The notes under the pieces are model-generated. The model made no database searches, was not told where the DNA came from, and saw only the letters and a program-made list of their open reading frames with translations. The position numbers and the translations under genes were made by a program. DNA of 64,000 nucleotides, from positions 482,318 to 546,317 of the forward strand of contig NZ_JABRPL010000001.1 of assembly GCF_013249015.1 (NCBI RefSeq), in the 5' to 3' direction. The stretch comes from Rathayibacter agropyri (lineage in GTDB: Bacteria; Actinomycetota; Actinomycetes; Actinomycetales; Microbacteriaceae). Below are positions 39,501 to 48,343 of the stretch, in pieces; position 1 is the stretch's first letter; the number at the start of each line of letters is the position of its first letter.

Positions 39501-40517
39501 TCAGCGCGCGAAGACGAAATAGAGCACGTAGGCGGCGGCGGCCGACGGCAAAATCGAATCGAGCCGGTCGAGCACTCCCCCGTGACCGGGCAGCCACGAA
39601 CTCATGTCTTTGATGCCGATATCGCGCTTGATCAGCGACTCTGCCAGATCGCCCAGCGTCGCCGTGAGCAGGACGACGGCGCCGAGCACGGCTCCGACCC
39701 ACCACGGCTCCCCCAGCAGCAGCACCGCGAGGAGCACGCCGACGACGACTCCTGCGACCGCCGCACCGGCGAAGCCCTCCCAGGTTTTCTTCGGGCTGAT
39801 GCGGGGTGCCATCGGGTGCTTGCCCCACGTCAGCCCGCTCGCATACGCGCCCGTGTCGACAACGATCACCAGCGCCAGGAACGCGAACGCCCACAGGTGG
39901 CCGCCGTCCTCGGCCACGAGGCGGATCGCGAAGGCGCCGAGGAATGTGACGTACCCCTGCACGAATGCACCGAGGCCGATGTCGAGCGCCACATCCCTCC
40001 GCGTCGATGAGGTCCGTCGGAACAGTTGCTCGCCGAGCCGCCACAGCGCGATGGCGACGGAGCCGCCGAGTACCGTGGCCCACGCGAGTCCGAGGCCCCC
40101 GTAATACGAGGCGGGCACGGCCGCCACGGCGACGATTCCGGTCGGGATACGCGGGATGTCACGGCCCGCGTGGCGCAGCGCGTTCGAGAGTTCGAGAGCC
40201 GCGAGCAGGATCATGCCTCCCGCCAGCACCATGAAGATCTCTTTGACGACGAACAGGCTGACGACGATCGCTCCGGCGCCGACCAGGCCGATCAGCGTCG
40301 CCGAGACCAGATTGCGGCCGGAGCGGGCCGTCAGACGCTCATTCGTCGCCTCAAGCTGCGCGCGGGTCGCCTCGAGCTGCCGCTCCACATCCGCCCGCCC
40401 CTGCTGCGCACGCGCTCTCAGTGCATCGCGGGTCACCATCCGAGATCCCCGGGCACCGGGGACGTGCGGAGACGGTCTGCTCGCGCCGTCCTCGGGTCCT
40501 TCGGTGATCTCGGCCAC
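39501..40517 (-). CDS. cdsA: Phosphatidate cytidylyltransferase
   Basis: A 338-residue membrane enzyme making CDP-diacylglycerol from phosphatidate and CTP, the entry to anionic phospholipids. After a charged cytoplasmic N-terminus (about 70 residues, partly helical 'VERQLEATRAQLEATNERL') come about eight hydrophobic segments. The signature near the end is 'LAESLIKRDIGIKDMSSWLPGHGGVLDRLDS', with the conserved acidic and His residues. GTG 40517 lies three bases after the frr stop, so the two are co-transcribed. Confidence 0.95.
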   Translation of the reverse strand: MAEITEGPEDGASRPSPHVPGARGSRMVTRDALRARAQQGRADVERQLEATRAQLEATNERLTARSGRNLVSATLIGLVGAGAIVVSLFVVKEIFMVLAGGMILLAALELSNALRHAGRDIPRIPTGIVAVAAVPASYYGGLGLAWATVLGGSVAIALWRLGEQLFRRTSSTRRDVALDIGLGAFVQGYVTFLGAFAIRLVAEDGGHLWAFAFLALVIVVDTGAYASGLTWGKHPMAPRISPKKTWEGFAGAAVAGVVVGVLLAVLLLGEPWWVGAVLGAVVLLTATLGDLAESLIKRDIGIKDMSSWLPGHGGVLDRLDSILPSAAAAYVLYFVFAR

Positions 40518-40520
40518 GCT

Positions 40521-41075
40521 CTACACCTCGAGGAGTTCGGATTCCTTGCGCTTGAGCGCCTCGTCGATCGCGTCAACGTGCTGCTTCGTCAGCGCCTCGA
40601 GTTCTTTCTCGCCGCGGGAGAGCTCGTCGTCGCCGATATCGCCCTTGAGGGCGTCGAGATCGTCCTTGCCCTTGCGGCGAATGTTGCGCACGGCGATCTT
40701 CGCGTCCTCGGCCTTCGTGCGCACGATCTTCACGAACTCCTTGCGGCGCTCGGCAGTGAGCTCGGGCAGCGTGACGCGGATGAGCGTTCCGTCATTGGTC
40801 GGGTTGGCGCCCAGGTTTGGCATATCCCGGATGGCCTGCTCGATGTCGCGCAGCGAGCCCTTGTCGTACGGCGTGACGAGAAGTGTGCGCGCCTCCTGGT
40901 TCTGCAGGGAGGCGAGCTGCGAGAGCGGAGTCGGTGTGCCGTAATAGCTCACGAGCACCTTCTGGAACATGCCGGGATTGGCCCGTCCCGTGCGGACCGT
41001 GGAAAAGTCCTCCTTGGCGACTTCGACCGCCTTGCCCATCTTGGTCTTCGCGTCGGCCAGTACATCCGAGATCAC
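40521..41075 (-). CDS. frr: Ribosome recycling factor
   Basis: A 184-residue protein that splits post-termination ribosomes with EF-G. Typical features are '[30 protein letters not shown]', '[23 protein letters not shown]' and '[36 protein letters not shown]'. Length is normal for the family. It is part of the rpsB-tsf-pyrH-frr-cdsA cluster. Confidence 0.98.
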   Translation of the reverse strand: MISDVLADAKTKMGKAVEVAKEDFSTVRTGRANPGMFQKVLVSYYGTPTPLSQLASLQNQEARTLLVTPYDKGSLRDIEQAIRDMPNLGANPTNDGTLIRVTLPELTAERRKEFVKIVRTKAEDAKIAVRNIRRKGKDDLDALKGDIGDDELSRGEKELEALTKQHVDAIDEALKRKESELLEV

Positions 41076-41107
41076 AGGGGGCTCCTTAAGAGAGGGAAGT
41101 GGTCAGT

Positions 41108-41839
41108 TTAGTTCGAGACGAGGGTGCCGAGTTCACAGCCACGGATGGCTTTCGCGACGTTGCCGGAGGGCTCCATTCCGAACACCTGCATCGGCATACC
41201 GTTGTCCATGCACAGGCTGAACGCGGTCGAGTCGACGACCTTGAGGCCACGCTGGAGCGCTTCCTGGTAGGTGAGGGTGTCGAGCTTCTTCGCGTCGGGC
41301 TTAGTGCGCGGATCGGCGTCGTACACACCGTCCACGCCATTCTTGGCGACGAGAACCACGTCGGCGTGCGTCTCCAGCGCCCGCTGCGCGGCGACGGTGT
41401 CGGTCGAGAAGTAGGGAAGTCCGGCGCCGGCGCCGAAGATCACGACGCGGCCCTTCTCCATGTGCCGGATGGCCCGACGTGGAATATAGGGCTCTGCGAC
41501 CTGCGTCATCGAGATCGCGGACTGCACACGGGTCTCGGCGCCGGCCTGCTCGAGGAAATCCTGGAGGGCGAGGGCGTTCATCACAGTGCCCAGCATGCCC
41601 ATGTAGTCGGCCCGGCCGCGGTCCATGCCGCGCTGGGAGAGCTCAGCCCCGCGGAAGAAGTTGCCACCGCCCACGACCACCGAGATCTCCACCTCTGTGG
41701 CAGCGTCGGCGATCTCGCGCGCAAGGGCGCTGACCACGTCCGGATTCACGCCGAGAGTGCCGGCTCCGAATGCCTCCCCCGACAGCTTCAACAGCACCCT
41801 GCGGCGCTTGCCCGTCGTCATCGCATCCGTCTGCGTCAT
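41108..41839 (-). CDS. pyrH: Uridylate kinase
   Basis: A 243-residue bacterial UMP kinase of the amino-acid-kinase fold. '[12 protein letters not shown]' (phosphate-binding Lys/Gly), '[41 protein letters not shown]' and '[23 protein letters not shown]' are characteristic. It makes UDP for nucleotide and cell-wall synthesis. GGAGG 8 bases before the ATG supports this start rather than the internal ATG six codons later. Confidence 0.98.
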   Translation of the reverse strand: MTQTDAMTTGKRRRVLLKLSGEAFGAGTLGVNPDVVSALAREIADAATEVEISVVVGGGNFFRGAELSQRGMDRGRADYMGMLGTVMNALALQDFLEQAGAETRVQSAISMTQVAEPYIPRRAIRHMEKGRVVIFGAGAGLPYFSTDTVAAQRALETHADVVLVAKNGVDGVYDADPRTKPDAKKLDTLTYQEALQRGLKVVDSTAFSLCMDNGMPMQVFGMEPSGNVAKAIRGCELGTLVSN

Positions 41840-41929
41840 GGACGTTTCCTCCCGTAGACCCGTACAAACCTATCCCGCGCGGAGCATGCCCGCGACCACG
41901 CCCGAGCTCGCCCCGGGCAGAGCAAAGGG

Positions 41930-41957
41930 AGCCCGGGTCGACTGAACGACCCGGACT
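41930..41957 (-). terminator. Hairpin after tsf
   Basis: AGCCCGGGTCG / CGACCCGGACT (11 bp, one wobble or mismatch, 6-base loop), located 16 bases after the tsf stop on the minus strand and followed by a short T-containing stretch. Confidence 0.7.
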
Positions 41958-41972
41958 CCCCCTGCCTACTGC

Positions 41973-42800
41973 TTAGGCGCCGACCTTGAAACGGGCGAAG
42001 CCCGACACGGTCAGCCCTGCGTCGCCGACGACCTTGCTGACGGACAGCTTGTTGTCCTTTGCGTAGTCCTGGTCGAGCAGCGCGACCTGCTTGAAGTACG
42101 CGTTGACGCGTCCCTCGATGATCTTCGGCAGGGAAGCCTCGGGCTTGCCCTCGCCCCGCGAAATCTCCTCGACGATACGACGCTCGTTGTCGACCTCAGC
42201 CTGCGGCACGTCCGCACGAGAGAGGTAGGACGGGTTCGCGAACGAGATGTGCTGAGCGACGGAGCGCGCCGTCTCGGCGTCGTCGCCCGAATAGCCGACG
42301 ACCACGCCGACCTGCGGGGGCAGATCTTTGTTGGTCTTGTGCAGGTAGATCGCGAAGTGCTCGCCCGAGACGGCGGCCAGGCGGCGCAGCTCGACCTTCT
42401 CACCGAGGATCGCAGCCTCGTCGTTGATGAGGTCGGCGACGGTCTTGCCGTCAGCGGGAGCCGCGAGGGCCTCCTCCACCGTGGTGGACCCGGCTGCGAC
42501 GACTGCCGCAAGCACGGCGTCGGCCAGCGCGATGAACTTGGTGCCCTTGGCGACGAAGTCGGTCTCGCAGGCGAGTTCGATCATCGTGGCGACGCCGCCG
42601 TTCTCGGCAGCGGCGACAAGGCCCTCGCTCGTCGAACGGTCGGCCCGCTTCGCGTTGCCCTTCGCGCCCTTGAGGCGGAGGATCTCGACCGCCTTCTCCA
42701 GGTCGCCGTCGGCCTCGACGAGCGCGTTCTTCGTGTCGACCATGCCGGTACCGAGCTGCTCGCGCAGCGTCTTGACGTCAGCGAGGCTGAAATTTGCCAT
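41973..42800 (-). CDS. tsf: Elongation factor Ts
   Basis: A 275-residue EF-Ts, the nucleotide exchange factor of EF-Tu. The N-terminal UBA-like part 'VKTLREQLGTGMVDTKNALVEADGDLEKAVEILR' and 'ENGGVATMIELACETDFVAKGTKF' (the TDFVA signature) are clear. ATG 42800 begins MANFSLADVK; the longer frame upstream runs into repeats and is rejected. AGGAG lies 11 bases upstream. Confidence 0.97.
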   Translation of the reverse strand: MANFSLADVKTLREQLGTGMVDTKNALVEADGDLEKAVEILRLKGAKGNAKRADRSTSEGLVAAAENGGVATMIELACETDFVAKGTKFIALADAVLAAVVAAGSTTVEEALAAPADGKTVADLINDEAAILGEKVELRRLAAVSGEHFAIYLHKTNKDLPPQVGVVVGYSGDDAETARSVAQHISFANPSYLSRADVPQAEVDNERRIVEEISRGEGKPEASLPKIIEGRVNAYFKQVALLDQDYAKDNKLSVSKVVGDAGLTVSGFARFKVGA

Positions 42801-42820
42801 TGTTCTGCGAACTCCTCTGT

Positions 42821-42862
42821 GTTCTGAAACTCTGGGTGGTGTTCTGAAACGTGTTCTGAAAC
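42821..42862 (-). repeat. Repeated GTTCTGAAAC units in the rpsB-tsf gap
   Basis: GTTCTGAAAC occurs three times (42821-42830, 42841-42850, 42853-42862), two copies being followed by TCTG. A diverged fourth copy (TGTTCTGCGAACTCCTCTG) touches the tsf start. The spacing is irregular (20 and 12 bases). Confidence 0.65.
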
Positions 42863-42998
42863 TCTGCGGATCAAACACCTCTTGTGATCGCGCTCCCTGA
42901 GGGGAGCCGAGCACACCGAGGTGTCGGCCGTTTTAACTCGTGGTGACCATGCACCGACCGAGCGGGGGCCGGACGTCCGCTCTCGCGGCCCGTCCGAC

Positions 42999-43016
42999 CC
43001 CCGTCACGGAACGGGG
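42999..43016 (-). terminator. Small hairpin after rpsB (attenuator or terminator)
   Basis: CCCCGT / ACGGGG with a 6-base loop, immediately after the rpsB stop and before tsf; it may lower read-through into tsf. A CGGACGTCCG palindrome lies about 20 bases further on. Confidence 0.5.
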
Positions 43017-43018
43017 TG

Positions 43019-44002
43019 TCAGGCCGTGGCGGTCTCGTCGGCCGGAGCGACGTCGGCGTCCGGTGCCTCAGCGGCGACCGGAGCCTCGCTGACGACGAGG
43101 GCGTCGGCGACGGCCTCATCGGCAGTTGCAGCCTCGGCGTCGGCAACCTTCTCGGTCTCGGCGCCGGCCTGCTCGTTCGACTCCTGGATGGTGGGCGGCT
43201 CGGTCGTGGCCTGCTCCGCGTCGGCGGCGGGGGCGCCCGTGGAGAGCAACTCCTGCTCCCACTCGGCCAGCGGCTCGACGGCCGAGACGTTGCCCTCGGC
43301 CTCGGGCTTCTGGTGCCGCTGGATGAGGCCCTCGGCAGCGGCGTCTGCGACGATGCGCGTAAGCAGGCTCACCGAGCGGATCGCGTCGTCGTTGCCCGGG
43401 ATCGGGTACTGCACCTCGTCGGGGTCGCAGTTCGTGTCGAGGATGCCGATGACCGGGATGCCCAGCTTTTTCGCCTCGTCAATCGCGAGGTGCTCCTTCT
43501 TGGTGTCGACGACCCAGAGAGCCGACGGCGTCTTCGACAGGTTGCGGATTCCGCCAAGCGACTTGTGCAGCTTGTCGAGTTCGCGCTTCTTGATGAGGAG
43601 TTCTTTCTTCGTGAAGCCGCTCTTCGACGTGTCGTCGAAATCGAGTTCCTCGAGTTCCTTCATCCGGGCGAGGCGCTTCGAGACCGTCTGGAAGTTGGTC
43701 AGAAGGCCGCCGAGCCAGCGCTGGTTCACGTAGGGCTGGCCGACGCGAGTCGCCTGCTCGGCAATCGCGTTCTGCGCCTGCTTCTTGGTGCCGACGAACA
43801 GGATGGTGCCGCCGTGGGCGACTGTCTCCTTGACGAAGTCGTACGTCTTATCGATGTACGCCAGCGACTGCTGAAGATCGATGATGTAGCTGCCCGAGCG
43901 CTCGGTCAGGATGAAGCGCTTCATCTTCGGGTTCCAGCGACGCTTCTGGTGCCCGAAGTGGACACCGCTGTCGAGCAGCTGGCGCATGGTGACGACTGCC
44001 AT
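43019..44002 (-). CDS. rpsB: 30S ribosomal protein S2
   Basis: A 327-residue S2. '[22 protein letters not shown]', '[16 protein letters not shown]', '[49 protein letters not shown]' and 'AIRSVSLL' are standard. A C-terminal tail of about 75 residues, rich in Ala, Glu and Asp, makes it longer than the usual 230-260. ATG 44002 has AGAAGGAG upstream. The gap to the next gene (44003-44245) must hold the promoter and leader; a long GC-rich leader is present but I see no clear box. Confidence 0.97.
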   Translation of the reverse strand: MAVVTMRQLLDSGVHFGHQKRRWNPKMKRFILTERSGSYIIDLQQSLAYIDKTYDFVKETVAHGGTILFVGTKKQAQNAIAEQATRVGQPYVNQRWLGGLLTNFQTVSKRLARMKELEELDFDDTSKSGFTKKELLIKKRELDKLHKSLGGIRNLSKTPSALWVVDTKKEHLAIDEAKKLGIPVIGILDTNCDPDEVQYPIPGNDDAIRSVSLLTRIVADAAAEGLIQRHQKPEAEGNVSAVEPLAEWEQELLSTGAPAADAEQATTEPPTIQESNEQAGAETEKVADAEAATADEAVADALVVSEAPVAAEAPDADVAPADETATA

Positions 44003-44245
44003 GAGTCGTTCTCCTTCTCTCGGGACCCGGGCGCACGACGGCGCCGAACTCCCGCTCGGTTGTCTGCGACGGCCGGTTGGCTCGTCACCCTGGCGCCCGG
44101 CGCACTCCCGCCCATCCGCATGAGCGGAGTGGGACCGTGGGGAGCGGAGGCCCGATGGGCGCGCGTAGTCACCCCGATGAGCGAGGTGCTCAGAGGAGTC
44201 TAGCACCAGGGTGGCGGCCGACCTTGCCGCTGCGGGAGGGAGGTG

Positions 44246-45736
44246 CTACTTGCGCGCCTTGCGTGCCGACTTCATCACGGTGCGGATGTGCAGCGTGTCC
44301 ATCTCCTCCAGCGAGCGACCCTTGGTCTCGGGCACGAACATGAAGACAAAAACGAACGAGATCGCCGCGAACGCCGCGTAGAGACCGTAAGCGAGGGTGA
44401 GCGATACCTCCTGCGAGAGGATCGGGAAGGTCACCGTAATGACGAAGTTCGCAATCCACTGAGCTGAGGCAGCAAGGCCGAGGGCCGCGGCGCGGATCCG
44501 GTTCGGGAACATCTCGCCGAGCAGCACCCAGACCAGCGGGCCCCAGGTGGCGCCGAAGAAGACGACGAAAGCGTTTGCCGAGACCAGCGCGATCGGACCC
44601 CACGCACCGGGCAGCGAGACGGCCTCGCCGCTGATCGTCGACTGGCTGAAAGCGATCGCCATCAGCGCGAGCGACATCGCCATCCCGGCGGAGCCGACTA
44701 GCAGCAGAGGCTTTCGGCCGACCTTGTCGACCAGGAAGATCGCGACGAAGGTCACAACCACGTTCACCACAGAGGTGAAGACCGAGATCGCGAACGAGTT
44801 CGATTCATCGAAGCCGACCGCGCTCCACAGCGACGTGGAGTAATAGAAGATCACGTTGATGCCGACGAACTGCTGGAACACCGACAGCAGAATTCCGACC
44901 CAGACCACCGGGAGCAGGCCCAGCGCCGGTCCGCGCAGGCTGGAACGCTTCGCGTTCTCGGCGTCCTCGTCGATCCTCTTCTGAATGTCCGCGAGAGCCT
45001 CGTCGACCTCGTCACGCGGCGTCACCGTCGCGAGGACCGCACGAGCGTCCTCGGAGCGGCCCTGGGTGGCCAGGTAACGCGGCGACTCTGGGAGCGTCAG
45101 TGCCAAAAGACCGTAAATAACGGCGGGCACGGCGCAGGCGATGAACATCCAGCGCCAGGCTGCCACACCGAGCCAGAAGGGCTCCGAGGCACCGTTCGCG
45201 CCGGTCGCGATCAGGGTGTCCGAGAGCAGGGCCGCGAAAATGCCGAGCGTAATCGCGAGTTGCTGCAGCGAGGCCAGAGCTCCGCGGATCGCTTTTGGCG
45301 CGATTTCCGAGATGTAGGTCGGTGCAATGACGGACGCGATGCCGATGCCGAGGCCACCGACGACGCGCCAGAGCACCAGGTCCCAGACCGCGAAGGCGGC
45401 GCCCGCGCCGATCGACGAGACGAAGAACAGGGCCGCTCCGAGCAGCATGACCTTGATGCGGCCCCAGCGGTCGGCCAGGCGGCCCGCGAGGTAAGCGCCC
45501 AGTGCGCAGCCGAGCAAGGCTGAGGCGACGGCGAAGCCGATCAGGGCCGCCGAGAGTCGGAACTCGCCCTGCACTGCCTCGACGGCGCCGTTGACCACTG
45601 AGGAATCGAAGCCAAAGAGGAAACCGCCGACAGCCGCCGCAATCGCGAGGCCGATGACCTTCCTCTTCAGCTTCGCCGCCGAGGGGTTCGGGATGTCCGC
45701 CCGCCCGCTGGTGGTGTCAGATCGTCCGCTGGTCAT
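44246..45736 (-). CDS. Sugar porter family MFS transporter
   Basis: A 496-residue transporter with 12 membrane segments. Sugar-porter signatures are complete: 'GRLADRWGRIKVM' after TM2, 'PTYISEIAPKAIRGAL', 'PESPRYL' after TM6, 'QQFVGINVIFYYS' in TM7, 'DKVGRKPLLL' after TM8 and 'PETKGRSLEEMD' at the end. It probably imports a monosaccharide with protons; the Q-Q-F-x-G-I-N segment suggests a hexose or pentose. It sits between rpsB and the M23 gene. Confidence 0.92.
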   Translation of the reverse strand: MTSGRSDTTSGRADIPNPSAAKLKRKVIGLAIAAAVGGFLFGFDSSVVNGAVEAVQGEFRLSAALIGFAVASALLGCALGAYLAGRLADRWGRIKVMLLGAALFFVSSIGAGAAFAVWDLVLWRVVGGLGIGIASVIAPTYISEIAPKAIRGALASLQQLAITLGIFAALLSDTLIATGANGASEPFWLGVAAWRWMFIACAVPAVIYGLLALTLPESPRYLATQGRSEDARAVLATVTPRDEVDEALADIQKRIDEDAENAKRSSLRGPALGLLPVVWVGILLSVFQQFVGINVIFYYSTSLWSAVGFDESNSFAISVFTSVVNVVVTFVAIFLVDKVGRKPLLLVGSAGMAMSLALMAIAFSQSTISGEAVSLPGAWGPIALVSANAFVVFFGATWGPLVWVLLGEMFPNRIRAAALGLAASAQWIANFVITVTFPILSQEVSLTLAYGLYAAFAAISFVFVFMFVPETKGRSLEEMDTLHIRTVMKSARKARK

Positions 45737-45946
45737 GGTCGTCTCCGATTCTCGCCGCCGGTGGGGGCGCTGGTGCTGCTCCCGATCCCGATCACGGGCA
45801 CGTTACTCCAGCCCCGGAGCGCGCCGGGACGGGTTGCGCTCTAGGACCGAGGAATGTCGTCCCTTCACAGGCCGATTAGCAGCATTTTCTCCACTGGTTT
45901 CAGCCGAATTGGTCCGCGACTACTCCCGACTCGTGAGGGTGGAGAC

Positions 45947-47563
45947 ATGCTCCGCTCCCCAGTTTTACATCCCGGTATCCTCCTTGTGATCGCGCTGCTC
46001 TCACCGCTGTGGACCTCGCCGGTCCCCGATTTCCGGGTCGTCTCGCCCTGGGGCACGCCCGCGCACCACTACGCCGCCGGGCATCGCGGCATCGACCTCG
46101 CTGCGACTGTGGGTCAGCAGGTCGTCGCGGTCGCCGCAGGAAGGGTGTCGTTCGCCGGACGCGTGGTCGATCGAGCGGTGGTGAGCATCACGCACGCCGA
46201 CGGGCTGGTATCGACCGTCGAACCGGTCGAGGCCTCGGTGGTAACCGGCCAGTCCGTCGCTCCAGGAGCACCGATCGGAGTCGTCGGCACCGGCGGGCAC
46301 TGCGACGGCCGGTGCGTGCACCTCGGAGTGCGGGAGCGCGGGGAGTACGTGTCGCCACTGCGCTTCTTCGGCGGCATCCCGCGTGCGGTGTTGCTGCCGA
46401 TGGACGGCATCGTGGCTCGCCCAACGTCACGCCCGGGGATGCGCGAGCCTGTAGGCGTCGCGGATGCGCTCGGTCGAGACGTGCGTGTAGATCTGCGTGG
46501 TGCCGAGACTCGCGTGACCGAGCAGCTCCTGGACCGCGCGCAGATCCGCTCCCCCGTCGAGCAGATGGGTGGCCGCAGTATGGCGCAGGGTGTGCGGGCC
46601 AGATGGTCCGGAGCCCTGGCCGCCGTCGAGAAGACGGGCGACGACTCCGTACACCGTGCGCGGGGTAAGCCGGGCGCCGCGACGGCCGAGGAGGAGAGCA
46701 CGGCTGCCGTCGCCGGTGTCGAGCAGGGGGCGGGCCGCGTCGAGGTAGGCGATGAGCGCCTCCTTCGCGGGGACGCCGAACGGGACGACCCGCTGCTTCG
46801 CGCCCTTGCCTGTGACCAGCACAGTGAGGCGGCCGAGATCGACGTCGGTCGTGTCGATGGCCACGAGTTCCGAGACGCGGATACCCGAGGCGTACAGCAA
46901 CTCGATGATCGCCAGGTCGCGCACCGCGACCGGATCGTCCATCGCCCCGCGGGCGGCGACTACGTCGAGCACCTGCTGAGTCTGCGGCTGCGTGAGCACG
47001 CGAGGGAGGGTGCGACCAGCCTTCGGCGTCTTGAGCCGGGCGGCGACATCGATCGGGAGTCGCTCCGTCCGCTGCGCCCAGGAGGAGAAAGACCGGACGG
47101 AGGCGGTGCGCCGGGCGAGCGTCGCCCGGGCGATCCCGGACTCCGACTCCCGCCAGAGCCACTCTCGCAGCAGCTCGAGGTCGAGTTCGGCGGTGCCGCG
47201 CTGTCCGCGGCTCTCGGCGTGGGCGACGAGCCGCGCGAGGTCGGAGCGGTATGCCTTCGCCGTGGCGGGCGAGAGCGAGCGCTCGTCGAGCACGTAGCGG
47301 AGGAACTGCTCGACCGACATCGCGAGCGTCTCGTCGGTCATGAGCCGTCGGGCATCCGCGACCAGAGGTCGATCCGCCCCTGCTCGTCGAGCGCTTCGAG
47401 CCGGTCGAGCAGATCGGTGCCGAAGCGGGTCGCGATCGGCGCCCGGGCGGTCGGCACGAATGCTGTCGTAACGGTCTCGGGATGGACGTGGACGAGGGAG
47501 AAGCTCTGCGCTCCGTCGATCCCGGCTAGCTCCCGCTCGGGCGCACCGAGGTCCATCGTGTAG
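45947..47563 (+). CDS. M23 peptidase-like protein whose frame runs on through antisense xerC
   Basis: From ATG 45947 (GGTGGAG upstream) the first ~155 residues form a compact secreted M23 (LytM-type) domain. A hydrophobic signal ('ILLVIALLSPLW') is followed by 'HRGIDLAATVGQQVVAVAAG' (His and Asp metal ligands), 'GTGGHCDGRCVHLGVRERGEYVSPLRFFGG' and the family-like ending 'IPRAVLLP'. Such proteins usually stop about here. In this sequence the frame has no stop for another 1150 bases, all opposite xerC, and those ~385 residues have no domain character. A +1 shift near 46400 would end at TAG 46452-46454. The true protein is probably about 155-170 residues; a lost stop or frameshift is possible. 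Confidence 0.65.
   Translation: MLRSPVLHPGILLVIALLSPLWTSPVPDFRVVSPWGTPAHHYAAGHRGIDLAATVGQQVVAVAAGRVSFAGRVVDRAVVSITHADGLVSTVEPVEASVVTGQSVAPGAPIGVVGTGGHCDGRCVHLGVRERGEYVSPLRFFGGIPRAVLLPMDGIVARPTSRPGMREPVGVADALGRDVRVDLRGAETRVTEQLLDRAQIRSPVEQMGGRSMAQGVRARWSGALAAVEKTGDDSVHRARGKPGAATAEEESTAAVAGVEQGAGRVEVGDERLLRGDAERDDPLLRALACDQHSEAAEIDVGRVDGHEFRDADTRGVQQLDDRQVAHRDRIVHRPAGGDYVEHLLSLRLREHAREGATSLRRLEPGGDIDRESLRPLRPGGERPDGGGAPGERRPGDPGLRLPPEPLSQQLEVEFGGAALSAALGVGDEPREVGAVCLRRGGRERALVEHVAEELLDRHRERLVGHEPSGIRDQRSIRPCSSSASSRSSRSVPKRVAIGARAVGTNAVVTVSGWTWTREKLCAPSIPASSRSGAPRSIV
46427..47341 (-). CDS. xerC: Tyrosine recombinase XerC
   Basis: A 304-residue integrase-type recombinase that resolves chromosome dimers with XerD at dif. 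The N-terminal SAM-like DNA-binding part is 'FLRYVLDERSLSPATAKAYRSDLARL'. The catalytic residues are visible: Arg in 'YASGIRVSELVAI', Lys in 'VTGKGAKQRVVPFG', HxxR in 'PHTLRHTAATHLLDGGADLRAVQELLGH' and the Tyr nucleophile in 'TTQIYTHVS'. The ATG overlaps the phosphoesterase stop (ATGA). Its coding strand is overlapped by the long M23 frame on the other strand. Confidence 0.93.
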   Translation of the reverse strand: MTDETLAMSVEQFLRYVLDERSLSPATAKAYRSDLARLVAHAESRGQRGTAELDLELLREWLWRESESGIARATLARRTASVRSFSSWAQRTERLPIDVAARLKTPKAGRTLPRVLTQPQTQQVLDVVAARGAMDDPVAVRDLAIIELLYASGIRVSELVAIDTTDVDLGRLTVLVTGKGAKQRVVPFGVPAKEALIAYLDAARPLLDTGDGSRALLLGRRGARLTPRTVYGVVARLLDGGQGSGPSGPHTLRHTAATHLLDGGADLRAVQELLGHASLGTTQIYTHVSTERIRDAYRLAHPRA

Positions 47564-48273
47564 CCGGTGGCGCCGGCGACGAAGACCGGCACTCCCGCGA
47601 AGGTGGCCGCGGTCGGGTAGTGCAGGTGACCGCCGAGGATCGCGCGGACGTCCGTGCCGCGCACCACCTCCTCGAGCTGGTCCATGCCCCGCAACTCGAG
47701 CACCGTCATCGCACCCAGCGGTGTCGGCAGCGGCGGATGGTGCAGCGCGAGGATCGTCCCCAGTGGCGCGGGCGTCACGAGTTCGACGGCCAGCCACTCC
47801 AACTGCTCGTCGGTGAGGGCGCCGTGATGGAAGCCCGGGACCGCACTGTCAAGGGCGATCAGCCGGAGTCCGCCCAGATCGACGACCTGGTCGAGCGGGC
47901 CTACCCCGTCGAGGGCGAGGAGCACCCGCCGGAACGCGCCGCGCTCGTCGTGGTTGCCCATCACCCAGACGATCGGGCAGCCGAACCGCTGGCCCAGCGG
48001 ATCGAGCTGCGCCCGCACTCGCCGGTAGGCGTCCTGTTCGCCGCGGTCTGCCACGTCTCCCGTGACCACGATCGCGTCGAGGCGCCCGCCCCGCTCGAGA
48101 AGCCGCTCGACCGCCTGTGCGAGCCGCGCGACGGTGTCGACCGTCCCATAGAGCGGCGCACCATTCGCGAGGATGTGCGTGTCGCTGAAGTGCGCGATCA
48201 CCCGCTCGGCCGCACTGAAGTGCCCGAGTTGCGGGTGCGCTACTCCGCCGTTCCGTGCCGCTGACTCGTCCAT
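47338..48273 (-). CDS. Metallophosphoesterase (CpdA-like)
   Basis: A 311-residue calcineurin-like phosphoesterase with all metal-site motifs: 'HFSDTHIL', 'VVTGDVADRGE', 'VMGNHDERGAF', 'LALHHPPLPTP' and 'ILGGHLHYPTAATFAG'. The closest named group is class III cyclic-nucleotide phosphodiesterase (CpdA), but the substrate cannot be read from sequence. It is inserted in an otherwise conserved dprA-xerC order and is coupled to xerC. Confidence 0.88.
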   Translation of the reverse strand: MDESAARNGGVAHPQLGHFSAAERVIAHFSDTHILANGAPLYGTVDTVARLAQAVERLLERGGRLDAIVVTGDVADRGEQDAYRRVRAQLDPLGQRFGCPIVWVMGNHDERGAFRRVLLALDGVGPLDQVVDLGGLRLIALDSAVPGFHHGALTDEQLEWLAVELVTPAPLGTILALHHPPLPTPLGAMTVLELRGMDQLEEVVRGTDVRAILGGHLHYPTAATFAGVPVFVAGATGYTMDLGAPERELAGIDGAQSFSLVHVHPETVTTAFVPTARAPIATRFGTDLLDRLEALDEQGRIDLWSRMPDGS

Positions 48274-48343
48274 GCCGTTCCCCTCGTCGGTCGACCTCCA
48301 GCGTAGGTGGGACCGCCGACACGGACTCCGCGCGGCGGGCCCG

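Noticed and set aside
46009..46668. Alternative frame of the M23 region
   Set aside because: Arg-rich shadow lacking M23 residues, considered only as a possible frameshift continuation.
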